Shown one piece after another: positions 52,730 through 62,821 of a DNA stretch of 64,000 nucleotides; position 1 is the stretch's first letter, and each line of letters opens with the position of its first letter. Position numbers and translations under genes: made by a program. This DNA comes from Lachnospiraceae bacterium. Lineage in GTDB: Bacteria > Bacillota > Clostridia > Lachnospirales > Lachnospiraceae. Where the stretch lies: the NCBI GenBank assembly GCA_017624835.1, contig JAGAMG010000026.1, forward strand, positions 101,857-165,856, written 5' to 3'. The notes beneath the pieces were generated by a model, which was given only the letters and a program-made list of their open reading frames with translations, ran no database searches and was not told the origin of the DNA.

Positions 52730-53653
52730 ATGGAAGTATTTATTATTGTATTGGTGCTATTAATTTTATGGATTTTTATATCCTGTATCAAGATTGTACC
52801 GCAGGCACAGGCTTATGTAGTTGAGCGTCTGGGTGCATATCAGGGAACCTGGTCGGTAGGCTTGCATGTTAAGGTTCCTTTTCTGGATAAGGTAGCCAGA
52901 AGAGTGAATCTGAAGGAACAGGTTGCGGATTTCCCTCCTCAGCCCGTGATTACCAAGGACAATGTTACCATGAGAATTGATACCGTAGTATTCTACCAGA
53001 TTACAGACCCCAAGCTCTTTACTTACGGTGTTGAGAATCCTATGATGGCAATTGAGAACCTGACAGCAACTACACTTCGTAATATCATTGGTGATATGGA
53101 GTTGGATCAGACTTTGACCAGCCGTGAAACCATCAATACCCAAATGCGTTCCGCATTGGATATTGCAACGGATCCCTGGGGTATCAAGGTAAACCGTGTA
53201 GAGCTGAAAAACATTATTCCTCCTGCTGAAATTCAGAATGCTATGGAGAAGCAAATGAAGGCTGAGCGTGAAAGACGTGAGGCAGTAACCCGTGCAGAAG
53301 GTGAAAAGAAAGCAAAGATTTTGGAAGCAGAGGGTGCAAAGGAATCCGCAATCCTCCGTGCAGAGGCTGATAAGCAGTCCGCTATTCTGCGTGCAGAAGC
53401 AGAAAGAGAAAAAAGAATCCGTGAGGCGGAAGGTGAAGCGGAAGCTATCCTTACCGTGCAAAAGGCAAATGCAGATGGTATCCGTATGCTGAAGGAAGCA
53501 GGTGCGGATGAGGCTGTATTGAAGATTAAGAGTCTGGAAGCCTTTGAAAAGGTTGCAGACGGTCAGGCTACTACCATCCTGCTTCCGGCAGAATTGCAGG
53601 GTATTGCAAGTGTGGCAGCAGCATTTAAGGAAGGCAGCAAGGCTGCTGAATAA
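52730..53653 (+). CDS. SPFH/stomatin-family membrane scaffold protein
   Basis: 307 residues. One N-terminal membrane helix (FIIVLVLLILWIFISCI) is followed by the SPFH domain. This opens with VPQAQAYVVERLGAYQGTWSVGLHVKVPF and also has VTKDNVTMRIDTVVFYQITDP and the WGIKVNRVELKNI segment. A long Glu/Ala/Arg-rich coiled coil follows (about 175-255) with repeated AILRAEA units. It oligomerises on the membrane and pairs with the NfeD protein encoded just upstream. Confidence 0.94.
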   Translation: MEVFIIVLVLLILWIFISCIKIVPQAQAYVVERLGAYQGTWSVGLHVKVPFLDKVARRVNLKEQVADFPPQPVITKDNVTMRIDTVVFYQITDPKLFTYGVENPMMAIENLTATTLRNIIGDMELDQTLTSRETINTQMRSALDIATDPWGIKVNRVELKNIIPPAEIQNAMEKQMKAERERREAVTRAEGEKKAKILEAEGAKESAILRAEADKQSAILRAEAEREKRIREAEGEAEAILTVQKANADGIRMLKEAGADEAVLKIKSLEAFEKVADGQATTILLPAELQGIASVAAAFKEGSKAAE

Positions 53654-53707
53654 GAGAAATGATTGGAGGGAGCAGTCCGATGGGGCTGCTCTTTTTAATG
53701 GAAACTA

Positions 53708-53736
53708 TTTTCTAAAAAGTTGTAATATGTTATGAT
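53708..53736 (+). promoter_or_regulatory. Possible promoter of the second chemotaxis receptor gene
   Basis: TTTTCT (53708-53713), 17 bases, TATGAT (53731-53736). The -10 is good and the -35 weak. I saw no clear sigma-28 site. Confidence 0.45.
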
Positions 53737-53793
53737 ATTTTTGAGCTGGTATTGGGAACGGTCTGAAGGACGACCGGCAGGAAGGAGAATGGT

Positions 53794-55506
53794 ATGAAGG
53801 GTTACAAAAGAAGTATTTTTATTCAACTTTTTTTATGGTTAGCTATTTTGCTGCTGTTCGGAAATGCAGTTTTAGGCTTTTTGGCGTATGCACGTTCTGA
53901 AGCAGCTTTGTTTGAACAAATACAGACAAATGCGAAGAATATAGCCAGATGTGCCGCTATGAATGTAAGCGGTGATGTGTTACAGGGAATTCTTGCAGGT
54001 GAGGAAGAGAGTGAAACCTATGCAAGGATTGTTGATGAATTGACTTTGTTTAGAGATAATGCAGATATAGAATACATTTATACGCTTCGTCAGGTAGGGG
54101 AGGAAACCTATGAATTTATTGTGGATGCAGACCCTGAGGAACCGGCAGCAATTGGTGATGAGTGTGAAGCTACGGAAGCACTGAATATAGCTTTTGCACA
54201 ACAAATTACAACAGCAGATGATGAACCGTTCTCGGATGAATGGGGAAGTCATGTATCCGCATATAGTCCTGTTATTTATCAGGGGCAAACAGTAGGTGTG
54301 GTAGGTGTTGATATCAGTGCAAACTGGATTGAAGATCAGACCACAGCCTTGCGTAATTTAGTAATTTTTACTTGTATCATTACATATATAGTAAGTTTGT
54401 TAGTACTTTGGCTTTTGATGTCGAAGTTTGTAAAAGGAATTAAGAAGTTAAATGAGAAGGTCAAAGACCTTGCAAGTGGTTCCGGTGATTTGACAAAAGA
54501 GATTGATATTTACACTGGCAATGAATTAGGTGAGATTGCGGAACATATGAATGTGTTTATTCGGCAGATAAGAGTTCTGGTAAAGGAGGTGGCTTTGTCT
54601 ACAGAGGGGATATTGTCCACAGGTGAAGAACTGAGTCGTACAGTAAAAGAAAACACGCAAATTATGTCCCATATGAATGCGGAGATAGAAGATATCAATA
54701 TAAATATGGAAAGAAGTGTGTCATCCAGTCGGTTGATGTCTGAAAGTCTTGCAGAAAGTGCAGAACGTGTTACCATTTTTGCAGATAATGTAGAAGCAAT
54801 CTGCAAAACGGTACGACAGGCAAATGAGAATGCTCAGCTAACGTCAAATGTAGCAAGGCAAAATCGTCAGAAGGCAATGGATTCTATCCGGGAATTGCAA
54901 GCAAGAATGCAAAAAACCAATCAGGATACACAGCAGATTATGCGTGTTAAACAGATTGCAGAGGAAATCGGAACCATTGCAAATCAGACGAGAATGTTAA
55001 GTCTGAATGCACAGATAGAAGCAGCTCGTGCAGGCACCATGGGAGCCGGATTTGCGGTAGTGGCAACAGAGGTTGGAAAACTCAGTGATGAAATTGATAG
55101 TGCAGTTACGGAAATCAATAGTATTAATAGTCAGGTACAAAGTGCAGTGGAAGCACTTTCGGATGTGTTTGCAGAAATGATTCGTTTTGTTTCAGAGGAT
55201 GTGGCAAGGGATTATGATTCTTTTGCAGCATTGGGAGAGGAATATGGTAATTCTACCGGAGTGATTTTGGGCCAGATGAATGAAATTGGAAATCAGAGTG
55301 GAGAGATAGCCGACACTATAAAAAATGTTAATAGAGACGTATACGATATTACGCAGATGGTTTCTTCCATAGCGGGAAATGCTAATGACCTTGCTAAATC
55401 GAATCAGCGGATTGCGGATAGCTTTAATAAATTGAACGAAGCGTCGGATAAAAATACAGAGCACTCAGAAAAATTAAGTACACAGGTAAATAAATATACA
55501 TTTTAA
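53794..55506 (+). CDS. Methyl-accepting chemotaxis protein with Cache-like sensor
   Basis: 570 residues. Membrane helices at about 10-30 and 188-208 flank an alpha/beta extracytoplasmic sensor. Its segments [25 protein letters not shown] and [19 protein letters not shown] are typical of single Cache domains that bind small ligands. HAMP follows, then the signalling helix pair with tip [20 protein letters not shown]. The tip differs from the first receptor ([17 protein letters not shown]), placing the two in different receptor subgroups. GAAGGAG lies 8 bases before the ATG. Confidence 0.92.
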   Translation: MKGYKRSIFIQLFLWLAILLLFGNAVLGFLAYARSEAALFEQIQTNAKNIARCAAMNVSGDVLQGILAGEEESETYARIVDELTLFRDNADIEYIYTLRQVGEETYEFIVDADPEEPAAIGDECEATEALNIAFAQQITTADDEPFSDEWGSHVSAYSPVIYQGQTVGVVGVDISANWIEDQTTALRNLVIFTCIITYIVSLLVLWLLMSKFVKGIKKLNEKVKDLASGSGDLTKEIDIYTGNELGEIAEHMNVFIRQIRVLVKEVALSTEGILSTGEELSRTVKENTQIMSHMNAEIEDININMERSVSSSRLMSESLAESAERVTIFADNVEAICKTVRQANENAQLTSNVARQNRQKAMDSIRELQARMQKTNQDTQQIMRVKQIAEEIGTIANQTRMLSLNAQIEAARAGTMGAGFAVVATEVGKLSDEIDSAVTEINSINSQVQSAVEALSDVFAEMIRFVSEDVARDYDSFAALGEEYGNSTGVILGQMNEIGNQSGEIADTIKNVNRDVYDITQMVSSIAGNANDLAKSNQRIADSFNKLNEASDKNTEHSEKLSTQVNKYTF

Positions 55507-55603
55507 CAGTTGTCGGGAGCGCTTAAGTGTGATATTCTCTTTTTATATCTTTAAAAATTGTATAAATATACAGATGGAATTGCAGATTTAGAGGAGGCTT
55601 ATT

Positions 55604-56593
55604 ATGGATTTAAAGGGACGCGATTTTTTGAAATTGCTGGATTTTACACCGGAGGAAATTACATATCTGGTTGACTTGGCAGCAGATTTAAAGGACAAGA
55701 AGAAAAAAGGTATTCTTGTGGATCATATGCATAGAGGCAAAAATATTGCTTTGATTTTTGAAAAAACCAGTACCCGTACCAGATGCTCCTTTGAAGTTGC
55801 AGCGCATGATTTGGGAATGGGTACTACCTATTTGGAGCCTGCCAGCTCCCAGATTGGTAAGAAGGAAAGCATTGCAGATACTGCAAGAGTTTTATCCGGT
55901 ATGTTTGAGGGAATTGAGTACCGAGGCTTTGACCAGAGTATTGTAGAGGAATTGGCAAAGTATTCCAAGGTTCCTGTTTGGAATGGTCTTACCAATGAAT
56001 TTCATCCTACACAGATGCTGGCAGATTTACTGACCATCAGAGAGCATTTCGGATACTTAAAGGGTATCAAATTGGCATATATGGGAGATGCTCGTTACAA
56101 TATGGGGAATTCTTACATGGTAACCTGTGCAAAGATGGGTATGCATTTTGTGGCATGTACTACTGAAAAATATTTCCCTGACGCAGCATTAGTGGAGCAG
56201 TGTAAGGAAATTGCTGCCCAGACCGGCGGAAGCATTACCTTGACAGAGGATGCTATGGCAGGAACCAAGGGTGCAGATGTGGTATGTACCGATGTATGGG
56301 TATCCATGGGTGAGCCCGATGAGGTGTGGGCTGAGCGTATTAAGGAACTGTCCCCTTATCAGGTGAATAAGACAATTATGGATAATGCGGGAGAGCAGGC
56401 CATCTTTATGCATTGTTTGCCGGCGTTCCATGATTTGAATACTAAGATTGGTGCAGAAATCGCAGAACGTTTTCACATTACTGAGATGGAGGTTACGGAC
56501 GAAGTGTTTGAATCCTCCCAGTCCCTGGTATTTGAGGAGGCAGAGAACCGTATGCATACCATTAAGGCAGTAATGGCGGCTACTTTGGAATAA
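55604..56593 (+). CDS. argF: Ornithine carbamoyltransferase
   Basis: 329 residues. The carbamoyl-phosphate site [16 protein letters not shown] and the ornithine-site motif HCLPAFHD are both present, as is [13 protein letters not shown]. It forms citrulline from ornithine and carbamoyl phosphate. It could act in arginine synthesis (argF) or the deiminase pathway (arcB); no other arginine gene is in the window to decide. The ribosome site is AGAGGAGG. Confidence 0.93.
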   Translation: MDLKGRDFLKLLDFTPEEITYLVDLAADLKDKKKKGILVDHMHRGKNIALIFEKTSTRTRCSFEVAAHDLGMGTTYLEPASSQIGKKESIADTARVLSGMFEGIEYRGFDQSIVEELAKYSKVPVWNGLTNEFHPTQMLADLLTIREHFGYLKGIKLAYMGDARYNMGNSYMVTCAKMGMHFVACTTEKYFPDAALVEQCKEIAAQTGGSITLTEDAMAGTKGADVVCTDVWVSMGEPDEVWAERIKELSPYQVNKTIMDNAGEQAIFMHCLPAFHDLNTKIGAEIAERFHITEMEVTDEVFESSQSLVFEEAENRMHTIKAVMAATLE

Positions 56594-56603
56594 TTGGTAC
56601 TTT

Positions 56604-57386
56604 ATGAAGGAAGAATTGTTAAAAAAACTACAGACAAAAATAATGGGCAGGTCGGTATACTATTTTGAGTGTACCGACTCTACCAATATTCAGGCCGCAC
56701 TTGCAGCTAAGAATGGGGCCCGGCATGGTGCTGTTTTTGTGGCAGAGAAACAAACTGCCGGCAAAGGAAGGCGAGGGCGTACATGGGAAAGCCCGGCAGG
56801 AAAGAATTTGTATTTTTCTCTGCTGTTAAAGCCGGATTTTGCACCGGATAAGGCGGCTATGTTAACGTTGGTAATGGCAGTGTCGGTGGCAAGAGCTTTG
56901 GCTTTGGAAGATGTAAGGATTAAATGGCCCAACGATTTGGTTATAAACGGGAAAAAAATCTGTGGGATTCTCACAGAAATGAGTTTGGAGCAGAACTGCA
57001 TTGAACATGTGGTAATCGGTGTAGGGATTAATGTGAGAGAACAGGAATTTGACCCGGAGCTTGTGGATAAGGCTACCAGCATAGAAGCGGAGTGTGGACA
57101 AGTTTTGTCCAAGGAACTTCTTTTGGCAGAGATTTTGAAATCCTTTGAAGAGCTTTATGAGATTTTTCAGAAAACCTGCGATTTATCAGCTTTACAGGCA
57201 GAGTATGAAGAGTTACTTGTAAATAAGGACAGAGAAGTATGTGTGCTGGATCCTAAGGGGGAATATCGTGGAATTGCCAGAGGGATTAACGCCACAGGAG
57301 AACTTTTGGTAGAACGGGAAGAGGGTGCCTTGGAAACGGTCTATGCAGGAGAGGTATCTGTCCGCGGTATTTATGGATATGTTTGA
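56604..57386 (+). CDS. birA: Biotin--[acetyl-CoA-carboxylase] ligase, short form
   Basis: 260 residues. Catalytic core without the N-terminal repressor helix-turn-helix: FECTDSTNIQA, the biotin-AMP loop KQTAGKGRRGRTWESPAGKNLYFSLLL, IKWPNDLVINGKKICGILTE, and a C-terminal SH3-like domain (VCVLDPKGEYRGIARGI). It attaches biotin to carboxylase subunits. It starts 10 bases after argF with no strong ribosome site of its own, which suggests translational coupling. Confidence 0.92.
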   Translation: MKEELLKKLQTKIMGRSVYYFECTDSTNIQAALAAKNGARHGAVFVAEKQTAGKGRRGRTWESPAGKNLYFSLLLKPDFAPDKAAMLTLVMAVSVARALALEDVRIKWPNDLVINGKKICGILTEMSLEQNCIEHVVIGVGINVREQEFDPELVDKATSIEAECGQVLSKELLLAEILKSFEELYEIFQKTCDLSALQAEYEELLVNKDREVCVLDPKGEYRGIARGINATGELLVEREEGALETVYAGEVSVRGIYGYV

Positions 57387-57435
57387 GGAAGCGGGGAATG
57401 GAACCTGGCTTACTTGAAGTATTAGGAGAGGAAAA

Positions 57436-57786
57436 ATGGAAGATAAGAGAGTAGTGCTTTGCGGTGCAAATGCTTATGATATGAAGTACTATTTTAATGA
57501 GCAGTTTAATGGGATTCCGGATTCCATAAAGGACGAACTGCATATTATATGTGTATTGTTTACGGAGGAAGTGGGGGGCATCTTTACCATTGTATTTGAA
57601 CAAGATGGCTCTGTTTCCATGGAAACAAATGCGGAAGAGGATGATATTTATTATGATGAAATCTCCAGCGGTCTGCTGGTGGGGGAGATTAGAAGAAAAC
57701 GTCAGGAATTATTTGAATCCCTGAGCTTGTATTATAAGGTATTTATTTTGAAAGAAGATGTGTCTCAGCTTTTAGAAGAGGAATAA
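57436..57786 (+). CDS. DUF6145-like protein of unknown function
   Basis: 116 residues, acidic and soluble. The pattern VVLCGANAYDMKYYFNEQFNGIP, then DELHIICVLFTEEVGGIFTIVF and a Glu-rich C-terminal helix (RRKRQELFESLSLYYKVFIL) matches my recollection of DUF6145 from Lachnospiraceae. The function is unknown. GAGAGGA precedes the ATG, and its stop is 3 bases before dusB, so it is in the same operon. Confidence 0.7.
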   Translation: MEDKRVVLCGANAYDMKYYFNEQFNGIPDSIKDELHIICVLFTEEVGGIFTIVFEQDGSVSMETNAEEDDIYYDEISSGLLVGEIRRKRQELFESLSLYYKVFILKEDVSQLLEEE

Positions 57787-57789
57787 GGA

Positions 57790-58758
57790 ATGAGCAAATT
57801 ACAGATAGGCAATGTGACTTTGGACAACAATGTAATTCTGGCTCCCATGGCAGGTGTATCAGACCTGCCTTTTCGTTTGTTGTGCCGGGAAATGGGGGCT
57901 GGATTGGTGTGTATGGAAATGGTTAGTGCGAAAGCCATTCTCTATAATAATAAAAATACGGACAGTCTTATGGAGATTCATCCACAGGAAGTGCCGGTAT
58001 CCCTGCAGCTTTTTGGTTCCGACCCGGATATCATCAGTGAGCAGGCAAAAAGGATAAAGGAAAGACCATTTTCCATATTGGATATTAATATGGGGTGTCC
58101 TGTGCCCAAGGTGGTAAATAACGGGGAAGGCTCGGCTTTGCTTAAAAATCCCAAGCTTGTGGAAGAAATATTAAGTAAGCTGGTGAAGGCAGTAAATAAA
58201 CCCGTTACCGTAAAAATCCGCAAGGGCTTTGATGAGGACAGTGTAAATGCAGTGGAGATTGCCAAAATTGCTGAAAGCTGCGGTGTGGCAGCGGTGGCAG
58301 TTCATGGGCGTACCAGGGAGCAGTACTACAGCGGTAAGGCAGATTGGGAGATAATTGCCAAAGTAAAGGAAGCGGTCAAGATTCCGGTAATCGGCAACGG
58401 AGATGTAGTCAGTGGTGAGACGGCTTTAGAGATGTTGAAGCAGACCGGATGTGACGGAGTTATGATTGGCAGAGCTGCTCAGGGAAATCCCTGGATATTC
58501 CGTGAGGTGGTAGCGTATTTGGAAAAGGGAATTGTACCTCCGAAGCCTACCAATCGGGAGAAAAGGGAAATGATTTTGCGCCATGCGGCATTACAATTAG
58601 AATATAAGGGGGAATATACCGGTGTCCGGGAAATGCGTAAGCACCTATCCTGGTATACCGTGGGAATGCCTCATTCTGCAAGATTTCGTCAGACCATAAA
58701 TACCATGGAGAGCATGGAGGAGCTGGTACGAGGTGTGGAAATGATATTTGGAGTCTAG
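57790..58758 (+). CDS. dusB: tRNA-dihydrouridine synthase
   Basis: 322 residues. The TIM-barrel FMN enzyme opens with NVILAPMAGVSDLPFRLLCREMGAGL. The substrate loop DINMGCPVPKVVNNGEGSALLKNP carries the active-site Cys. HGRTREQYYSGKADW and GNGDVVSGETA are further family motifs. It reduces specific uridines in tRNA D-loops with NADPH. It begins 3 bases after the preceding gene. Confidence 0.94.
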   Translation: MSKLQIGNVTLDNNVILAPMAGVSDLPFRLLCREMGAGLVCMEMVSAKAILYNNKNTDSLMEIHPQEVPVSLQLFGSDPDIISEQAKRIKERPFSILDINMGCPVPKVVNNGEGSALLKNPKLVEEILSKLVKAVNKPVTVKIRKGFDEDSVNAVEIAKIAESCGVAAVAVHGRTREQYYSGKADWEIIAKVKEAVKIPVIGNGDVVSGETALEMLKQTGCDGVMIGRAAQGNPWIFREVVAYLEKGIVPPKPTNREKREMILRHAALQLEYKGEYTGVREMRKHLSWYTVGMPHSARFRQTINTMESMEELVRGVEMIFGV

Positions 58759-58834
58759 GTTGTTTGTGTCAGAAGAGTGACTGTGGGATGGATTCTCAAG
58801 AGCATAAATTGGACATTGCTGCATATAATGGAGC

Positions 58835-59710
58835 ATGGATACGATTATATATGTTTATTTAAAAAAGGAATATGGAGCCCGGAATCAAGAAAGTGAAAAT
58901 TATCAGCGTCAGGATTTCTCCATGGGTACCTATCATTTGGTAAAGGTGGGGGTATCTTCAACCCTTTGGCGCATATTACGGGAGCAAGATTTAGAGGAGA
59001 ATAATGCGGAGAAATCGGAAGAGGATGGCGTTTTGAGTGTTCTTCACTTTAGGAAGAAACGGGAACGTAGAAGAAGGGAAATAGCGCGGCAACAGAGGCT
59101 TATCAGGGAAGCAGAATGCAGGCAGAGCTTTCTGCAAGAACTCTTAGAGGACAGAGAACACAGCTATTTTGTGGCGGAGGAATCAATACCCATTCTGGAG
59201 GGCTGGACTTTTCGAGGATATTGGGAGGAAGAGTGGGTAATGCATCTGATGCAGCATGCCACCCTCAATCATTTTGTAATATTGGGAACGGCAGAGTGTA
59301 TTCCTGTGATAATATTAAAGTATGTCAGGAAAATGAAAAGTCTGCGCTGGATATTGCAGGAAAGGCAGTTTGGGGACGTGGAGCAGGAGCTGGTTGAGGA
59401 AATCTATGAGGAATATGGACTTGCAGTGGAAGTAAAACTCTTAACGGAAGAGAAGGATTACCGGAGAATGCAGTTGGTGTGTCCCCAGCCGGTGGTTGTG
59501 GTGGATTTTTCTGAAGAGCCACGAATCCCTACGTCAGATGTGGGAAAGGGCAGTATTTGGCTGGATATGAGTGCTTTGGAAGAAAAAAGACGCCGATTAG
59601 AGGAGCGGAATACGGGGATTGCCTATTTTTCTTTAAAAAAGGAGTGGAAACAGCCACAAAAAGCCCTCTATCAACTTGACACTAACAGTAAAAATGGTTA
59701 TAATACCTAA
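58835..59710 (+). CDS. Hypothetical protein with Arg-rich coiled segment, next to greA
   Basis: 291 residues, not recognised. An N-terminal part has IIYVYLKKEYGARNQ. A strongly basic helix at ~75-95 (FRKKRERRRREIARQQRLIREAE) follows. The middle reads GWTFRGYWEEEWVMHLMQHATLNHFVILGTA, and the C-terminal part has VDFSEEPRIPTSDVGKGSIWLDMSALEEKRRRLEERN. There is no signal peptide or membrane helix. The alternation of acidic and basic helices and a possible alpha/beta core suggest a cytosolic protein. It lies in the dusB-greA-lysS run, and its 3' end contains the greA promoter. Confidence 0.75.
   Translation: MDTIIYVYLKKEYGARNQESENYQRQDFSMGTYHLVKVGVSSTLWRILREQDLEENNAEKSEEDGVLSVLHFRKKRERRRREIARQQRLIREAECRQSFLQELLEDREHSYFVAEESIPILEGWTFRGYWEEEWVMHLMQHATLNHFVILGTAECIPVIILKYVRKMKSLRWILQERQFGDVEQELVEEIYEEYGLAVEVKLLTEEKDYRRMQLVCPQPVVVVDFSEEPRIPTSDVGKGSIWLDMSALEEKRRRLEERNTGIAYFSLKKEWKQPQKALYQLDTNSKNGYNT
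59676..59704 (+). promoter_or_regulatory. Full-consensus sigma-A promoter of greA-lysS, inside the preceding gene
   Basis: TTGACA (59676-59681), exactly 17 bases, TATAAT (59699-59704). Both hexamers match consensus perfectly. It lies in the last ~12 codons of the upstream gene. Confidence 0.92.
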
Positions 59711-59767
59711 GTTAATTGGGCTAGTTATGAACAGATTAAAATAGAAAAACAGGAAGGTGCGGGTAAC

Positions 59768-60250
59768 ATGCAGGAAAAGAAAAACATTTTGACCTACGAA
59801 GGCCTCAGAAAATATGAGGACGAATTACATGAATTAAAGGTAGTAAAACGTCAGGAGGTTGCTCAGAAGATTAAAGAGGCAAGAGAGCAGGGTGACTTAT
59901 CCGAGAATGCTGAGTACGATGCAGCAAAGGACGAGCAGCGTGATATCGAGGCAAGAATCGAAGAATTAGAGAAAATTCTGAAAAACGCTGAGGTTGTAGT
60001 TGAGGATGAGGTTGATTTAGATAAGATTAACATCGGCTGCAAGGTTAGAATTTTGGATGTAGAATTTAATGAAGAGCTTGAGTATAAAATTGTAGGTTCT
60101 ACCGAAGCAAACAGCTTAAAGGGTAAGATTTCCAATGAAAGCCCTGTAGGAAAGGCTTTGATGGGCGGAAAGGTAGGAGAAACCGTATCCGTTGAAACTC
60201 AAGCCGGTGTATTTGCATACAAGATTCTGGAAATTCAGAGAAGCAACTAA
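59768..60250 (+). CDS. greA: Transcription elongation factor GreA
   Basis: 160 residues, the normal length. The N-terminal coiled-coil hairpin includes [41 protein letters not shown], with the conserved acidic tip (D and E in [11 protein letters not shown]). A C-terminal FKBP-like domain follows ([25 protein letters not shown]). It rescues backtracked RNA polymerase by stimulating transcript cleavage. A strong own promoter lies upstream and lysS follows 56 bases later. Confidence 0.96.
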   Translation: MQEKKNILTYEGLRKYEDELHELKVVKRQEVAQKIKEAREQGDLSENAEYDAAKDEQRDIEARIEELEKILKNAEVVVEDEVDLDKINIGCKVRILDVEFNEELEYKIVGSTEANSLKGKISNESPVGKALMGGKVGETVSVETQAGVFAYKILEIQRSN

Positions 60251-60306
60251 TAATAGATTGAAGCAGAAAATGCTGATTTTTGAGATGTAATAAAGGAGTG
60301 GAGAAA

Positions 60307-61803
60307 GTGGCAGAAGCACAGAACACAAAGGTACAGGAACAGGATATTAATCAGCTTTTAAAGGTTAGAAGAGAAAAGCTGGCTAATTTACAGGAAGCAG
60401 GCAAGGATCCTTTCCAGATTACCAAATATGATGTGACACATCACAGTACTGATATTAAAGATAATTTTGAAGCATTGGAAGGACAGACTGTTCGTATTGC
60501 AGGTCGTATGATGTCCAAGCGTGTAATGGGTAAGGCGTCCTTCTGTAATGTACAGGATCTTCCCGGTAACATTCAGTCCTATGTGGCAAGGGATAGCGTT
60601 GGTGAAGAATCCTATGCAGAGTTTAAGAAATATGATGTGGGCGATATTATTGGTATTGAGGGTGAAGTATTTAAGACCAAAACCGGTGAAACTTCCATTC
60701 ATGCTACCGGAATTACCCTATTGTCCAAGAGCTTACAGATTCTTCCTGAGAAGTTCCATGGTCTGACCAATACCGATATCCGTTATCGTCAGCGTTATAC
60801 CGACCTGATTATGAATGCGGATGTAAAGGAAACCTTTGTAAAGCGTTCCAAGATTATCAGTGCAATCCGTCGCTATTTGGACAATGAAGGCTTTATGGAG
60901 GTAGAAACACCCATGCTGGTGTCTAATGCCGGTGGTGCTGCTGCAAGACCTTTCGAGACTCATTACAATGCATTGGATGAGGATGTGAAGCTTCGTATTT
61001 CCTTGGAGCTTTATTTAAAGAGACTGATTGTAGGCGGTTTGGAGCGCGTATATGAAATCGGTAGAGTGTTCCGTAATGAAGGTCTGGATACCAGACACAA
61101 TCCTGAATTTACTCTTATGGAGCTGTATCAGGCATATACGGATTACTATGGAATGATGGATTTAACCGAGAATATGTTCCGCTATGTGGCACAGGAGGTT
61201 TGCGGTACCACTTTAATTCCTTATGCAGAGCATATGATTGACCTTGGTAAGCCTTTTGAGCGTCTTACCATGATAGAGGCAGTTAAGAAGTATGCAGGTG
61301 TGGACTTTGATGAAATCCCCGATACTGCGGCTGCTAAGAAGATTGCTGATGAAAAGGGTGTACATTATGAAGCTCGCCATGAGAAGGGCGATATCCTGAA
61401 CTTATTCTTTGAGGAGTTTGTAGAGGAGCACCTGATTCAGCCTACCTTCGTAATGGATCATCCGGTAGAAATTTCTCCTCTTACCAAGAGAAAGCCGGAC
61501 AAGCCTGAATATGTAGAGCGTTTCGAACTGTTCATTTATGGACGTGAAATGTGTAATGCATACTCCGAGCTGAACGACCCCATCGACCAGAGAGAGCGTT
61601 TCAAGGCACAGGAAGCAGCATTGGCAGCAGGCGACGAGGAAGCAAACACCACCGATGAAGATTTCATGAATGCATTGGAAATCGGTATGCCTCCTACCGG
61701 AGGTATCGGTTATGGTATTGACAGATTGGTTATGCTGTTGACTAATTCACCAGCGATAAGGGATGTTTTGTTGTTCCCGACGATGAAGAGTCTTGATAAG
61801 TAA
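60307..61803 (+). CDS. lysS: Lysyl-tRNA synthetase, class II
   Basis: 498 residues. The GTG at 60307 is the likely start, 8 bases after AAAGGAG. The TTG at 60280 lies before that site. An OB-fold anticodon domain ([24 protein letters not shown]) precedes the class II core. Its landmarks are [20 protein letters not shown], the motif 2 region [25 protein letters not shown], and motif 3 [26 protein letters not shown]. It charges tRNA-Lys. It is followed by a good terminator. Confidence 0.96.
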   Translation: MAEAQNTKVQEQDINQLLKVRREKLANLQEAGKDPFQITKYDVTHHSTDIKDNFEALEGQTVRIAGRMMSKRVMGKASFCNVQDLPGNIQSYVARDSVGEESYAEFKKYDVGDIIGIEGEVFKTKTGETSIHATGITLLSKSLQILPEKFHGLTNTDIRYRQRYTDLIMNADVKETFVKRSKIISAIRRYLDNEGFMEVETPMLVSNAGGAAARPFETHYNALDEDVKLRISLELYLKRLIVGGLERVYEIGRVFRNEGLDTRHNPEFTLMELYQAYTDYYGMMDLTENMFRYVAQEVCGTTLIPYAEHMIDLGKPFERLTMIEAVKKYAGVDFDEIPDTAAAKKIADEKGVHYEARHEKGDILNLFFEEFVEEHLIQPTFVMDHPVEISPLTKRKPDKPEYVERFELFIYGREMCNAYSELNDPIDQRERFKAQEAALAAGDEEANTTDEDFMNALEIGMPPTGGIGYGIDRLVMLLTNSPAIRDVLLFPTMKSLDK

Positions 61804-61818
61804 AAATGCGATAAAATG

Positions 61819-61849
61819 GGCACTTTCCGAGTACGGAGAGTGCCTTTTT
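61819..61849 (+). terminator. Terminator after lysS
   Basis: GGCACTTTCCG (61819-61829) pairs with CGGAGAGTGCC (61834-61844), one T-G pair and a 4-base loop, followed by TTTTTA. Confidence 0.88.
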
Positions 61850-61901
61850 AAGCGGTTTTACTGCAAATTTACTGCAATTCAATTTGATTTCAAAGAAAAT
61901 G

Positions 61902-61936
61902 CCCATTGTTCATGTGCGAACAATGGGATTATTTTT
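61902..61936. terminator. Bidirectional terminator serving the XRE gene
   Basis: A perfect 10-bp stem CCCATTGTTC/GAACAATGGG (61902-61911 with 61918-61927). The minus strand is followed by CATTTTCTTT and the plus strand by ATTATTTTTG. Confidence 0.75.
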
Positions 61937-62255
61937 GATTAGTGATTGCTTTGAGCAAAAAGAATAAATGCTCAAATTCTTCTTTGTTAAGTTTCTGTAA
62001 TTCTTGGATAAAATCTTCCATTTCTGTGGGATAGACTTTCCCATCGTTAAAAAAGTCCTGTGGACTAATATCTAAATATTCACACATGTAGAAAAAGGCA
62101 CTCATTGAGGGCAAAATCTTTTTGTTCTCAATGGAGTTAATATAACTTTCACATTGCCCGATGGATAAACTCATATTACGGGCAGAGATACCCTTTTGTT
62201 CCCTTAATTCACTTAAACGCTTGTAAAACAGTTCTTGAGACTTTTCGTATTGCAT
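61929..62255 (-). CDS. XRE-family transcriptional regulator
   Basis: 108 residues from the ATG at 62255 (GAGGTGG 5-6 bases upstream). The N-terminal helix-turn-helix reads FYKRLSELREQKGISARNMSLSIGQCESYINSIENKKILPSM, with DISPQDFF after it. The C-terminal ~35 residues are a helical tail (EEFEHLFFLLKAITNQ). It is a small DNA-binding repressor at the left of the accessory segment. Three AATCTATA sites lie between it and the divergent gene. Confidence 0.88.
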   Translation of the reverse strand: MQYEKSQELFYKRLSELREQKGISARNMSLSIGQCESYINSIENKKILPSMSAFFYMCEYLDISPQDFFNDGKVYPTEMEDFIQELQKLNKEEFEHLFFLLKAITNQK

Positions 62256-62279
62256 ATACACCACCTCTTAAATAATTAT

Positions 62280-62381
62280 AATCTATATAGTGCCTTATAA
62301 TATGGATTGGTAATCTATAAAAGAATTGACATATGGATTTGAAATATATAAAATTGAAGAAGTACTAATTATAAATCTATA
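62280..62381. promoter_or_regulatory. Divergent regulatory region with three AATCTATA sites and a promoter
   Basis: AATCTATA is found at 62280-62287, 62312-62319 and 62374-62381. A plus-strand promoter TTGACA (62326-62331), 17 bases, TAAAAT (62349-62354) lies among them. ATATGGATT is also duplicated (near 62301 and 62331). The sites flank both the XRE start and the plus-strand promoter, as expected for autoregulation plus control of the next gene. Confidence 0.55.
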
Positions 62382-62405
62382 TTGATGAAAGGAATGATGT
62401 AAATT

Positions 62406-62795
62406 ATGGGTATTTTTGGTTTTATTAAGAGTTCTGCAAGTGAGGCTATTGCAAAGCAGAAGAAAAAACAAGAGGATGCGTATATGGATGCAATGACATA
62501 TGGGGAAAGTATTTCAGAAGTTCGTACTGCTGAAGGAGCGGCAATGTATAGTTTAGAGTATGCACTTGAAAAATTTGATAAGTGTCAAGATAAGGGAGAT
62601 ATGATTACTGCAATGGGATATTTAAGGGCAATACAAGTATCTGCAAAATTGGTAAGTAATGAGACGTTAAAAACACGTTATGATGAAGCGTTGGATAGAC
62701 GAAGGTATAATCAGCTAAAAGTTTTACAGCCGATTTTACATAATCGTGATTTGTTGGAGAAGCAAGGAGATATTTATAGAAAGACTTGGAATTAA
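62406..62795 (+). CDS. Hypothetical protein, 129 residues
   Basis: Not recognised. Soluble and helical: GIFGFIKSSASEAIAKQKKKQEDA at the start, then YSLEYALEKFDKCQDKGDMITAMGYLRAIQVSAKLV, which looks like a helical hairpin or TPR-like pair. GAAAGGAATGATG lies upstream of the ATG. Forms a likely operon with the membrane protein gene 26 bases downstream, under the promoter with AATCTATA sites. Confidence 0.7.
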   Translation: MGIFGFIKSSASEAIAKQKKKQEDAYMDAMTYGESISEVRTAEGAAMYSLEYALEKFDKCQDKGDMITAMGYLRAIQVSAKLVSNETLKTRYDEALDRRRYNQLKVLQPILHNRDLLEKQGDIYRKTWN

Positions 62796-62821
62796 CAGAC
62801 AAAAGAAAGAGGTAAATTGAT

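Noticed and set aside
52766-53461. 231-codon open frame antisense to the stomatin-type gene
   Set aside because: A shadow of the repetitive coiled-coil coding region; Cys- and Phe-rich with no plausible fold.
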